A model generated the notes under the pieces. It was given only the letters and a program-made list of their open reading frames with translations, searched no databases and was not told the DNA's origin. The position numbers and the translations under genes are program-made. From DAIOHQ01 sp036744635 (GTDB taxonomy: Bacteria > Planctomycetota > Phycisphaerae > Tepidisphaerales > Tepidisphaeraceae): 5,712 nucleotides of DNA. Below are positions 5,605 through 5,712 of the stretch, piece after piece. Numbering within the stretch: the first letter of the stretch is position 1; each line of letters opens with the position of its first letter. The stretch spans positions 1-5,712 of the forward strand of contig DAIOHQ010000285.1 in the NCBI GenBank assembly GCA_036744635.1. The letters run 5' to 3'.

Positions 5605-5644
5605 GATTGAAAATTGAAAAATGAAAATTTCAAATTGCAAAATG
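5605..5644. repeat. AT-rich TTGAAAA/TTTCAA island
   Basis: Within strongly GC-rich surroundings, this ~40-bp patch consists of imperfect copies of a TTGAAAA-type unit (ATTGAAA, ATTGAAAA, ATGAAAA). It is followed by the partly complementary TTTCAAATTGCAAAAT. TGAAA-A-TTTCA at 5622-5632 is a near-palindrome. It is a micro-repeat resembling AT-rich intergenic repeats of other bacteria, and could also serve as an UP-element-like or nucleoid-protein site. Confidence 0.6.
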
Positions 5645-5712
5645 GGGAGGGGGCGCTGAGTGACCTTCCCCACGAACGGTGGGCGCGCCGCGGGGATTAA
5701 TTGAGGCTTGCC

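Larger units (their letters stand above)
5442..5712. other. Gene-free, repeat-rich tail
   Basis: No reading frame here has a plausible start, ribosome site and protein-like composition, and no tRNA-like or terminator-like structure with a T-run is seen. The stretch is G-rich on the plus strand, with A/T-rich islands, and is densely packed with short direct and inverted repeats (listed separately). A 5-bp dyad, CCCAC (5669-5673) and GTGGG (5679-5683), lies near the end. It may be the upstream region of a gene beyond the window. Confidence 0.6.

Noticed and set aside
1668..5633. A 1321-codon open frame on the minus strand, antisense to the whole membrane-GH10 gene and continuing into the TPR gene
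   Set aside because: Its upstream ~1160 residues are low-complexity Arg/Gln/Ala/Gly sequence typical of the reverse of a GC-rich gene. The plus-strand frame carries clear membrane segments and GH10 motifs. Only the last 158 codons look like a protein.
5669..5683. Terminator hairpin for the large gene
   Set aside because: Only a 5-bp stem, more than 220 bp after the stop codon, with no T-run.

Overview
The window is GC-rich chromosomal DNA from a bacterium, with four protein genes and no RNA gene, transposase or CRISPR array. The gene families are an ankyrin-repeat protein with a GxGPLTWVAECRVPW-type core, a short membrane-anchored TPR protein ending in AMD, a DUF6798-like polytopic membrane protein and a GH10 module preceded by an 'RKGD…GRPLAGV…' leader. 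Together with tandem micro-repeats such as GTGAAAC and TGGGACAT, they suggest an uncultured member of the Planctomycetes/Verrucomicrobia/Hydrogenedentes/Sumerlaeota type. This placement rests on remembered family resemblance only; no search was done.

Layout. Positions 1-102 are a leader with a small hairpin and a weak promoter candidate. An ankyrin-repeat protein follows at 103-636 (+). It converges on an alpha/beta-hydrolase-fold protein at 680-1549 (-), and a strong 20-bp hairpin made of GTGAAAC heptamers separates them. Upstream of the hydrolase on the same strand is a 158-aa membrane-anchored TPR protein at 1668-2144 (-). In the 118-bp gap the hydrolase has its own TATAAT box and a good Shine-Dalgarno site. 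Diverging from the TPR gene is one very large gene at 2148-5441 (+). The last 271 bp hold no convincing gene but are dense in short direct and inverted repeats.

The centrepiece is the 1097-residue protein encoded at 2148-5441. Its first ~505 residues are a multi-spanning membrane domain of GT-C/DUF6798 appearance. Next come an extracytoplasmic domain interrupted by a Ser-Gly-Pro linker (encoded by a 9-bp tandem repeat), then a complete GH10-like glycoside hydrolase domain with both catalytic glutamates, and a small C-terminal beta domain. A putative lipid-linked glycosyltransferase-type membrane protein joined to a GH10 hydrolase in one reading frame is the most unusual thing here. It suggests a membrane-tethered enzyme acting on surface or exported polysaccharide.

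The hydrolase-fold protein keeps its nucleophile serine, but the usual acid and histidine positions both appear to be alanine, so it may be a pseudo-enzyme. The TPR and big genes start only 3 bp apart, so their promoters must lie inside each other's coding sequence unless one start is misplaced. No pathway linking all four genes can be shown from the sequence.
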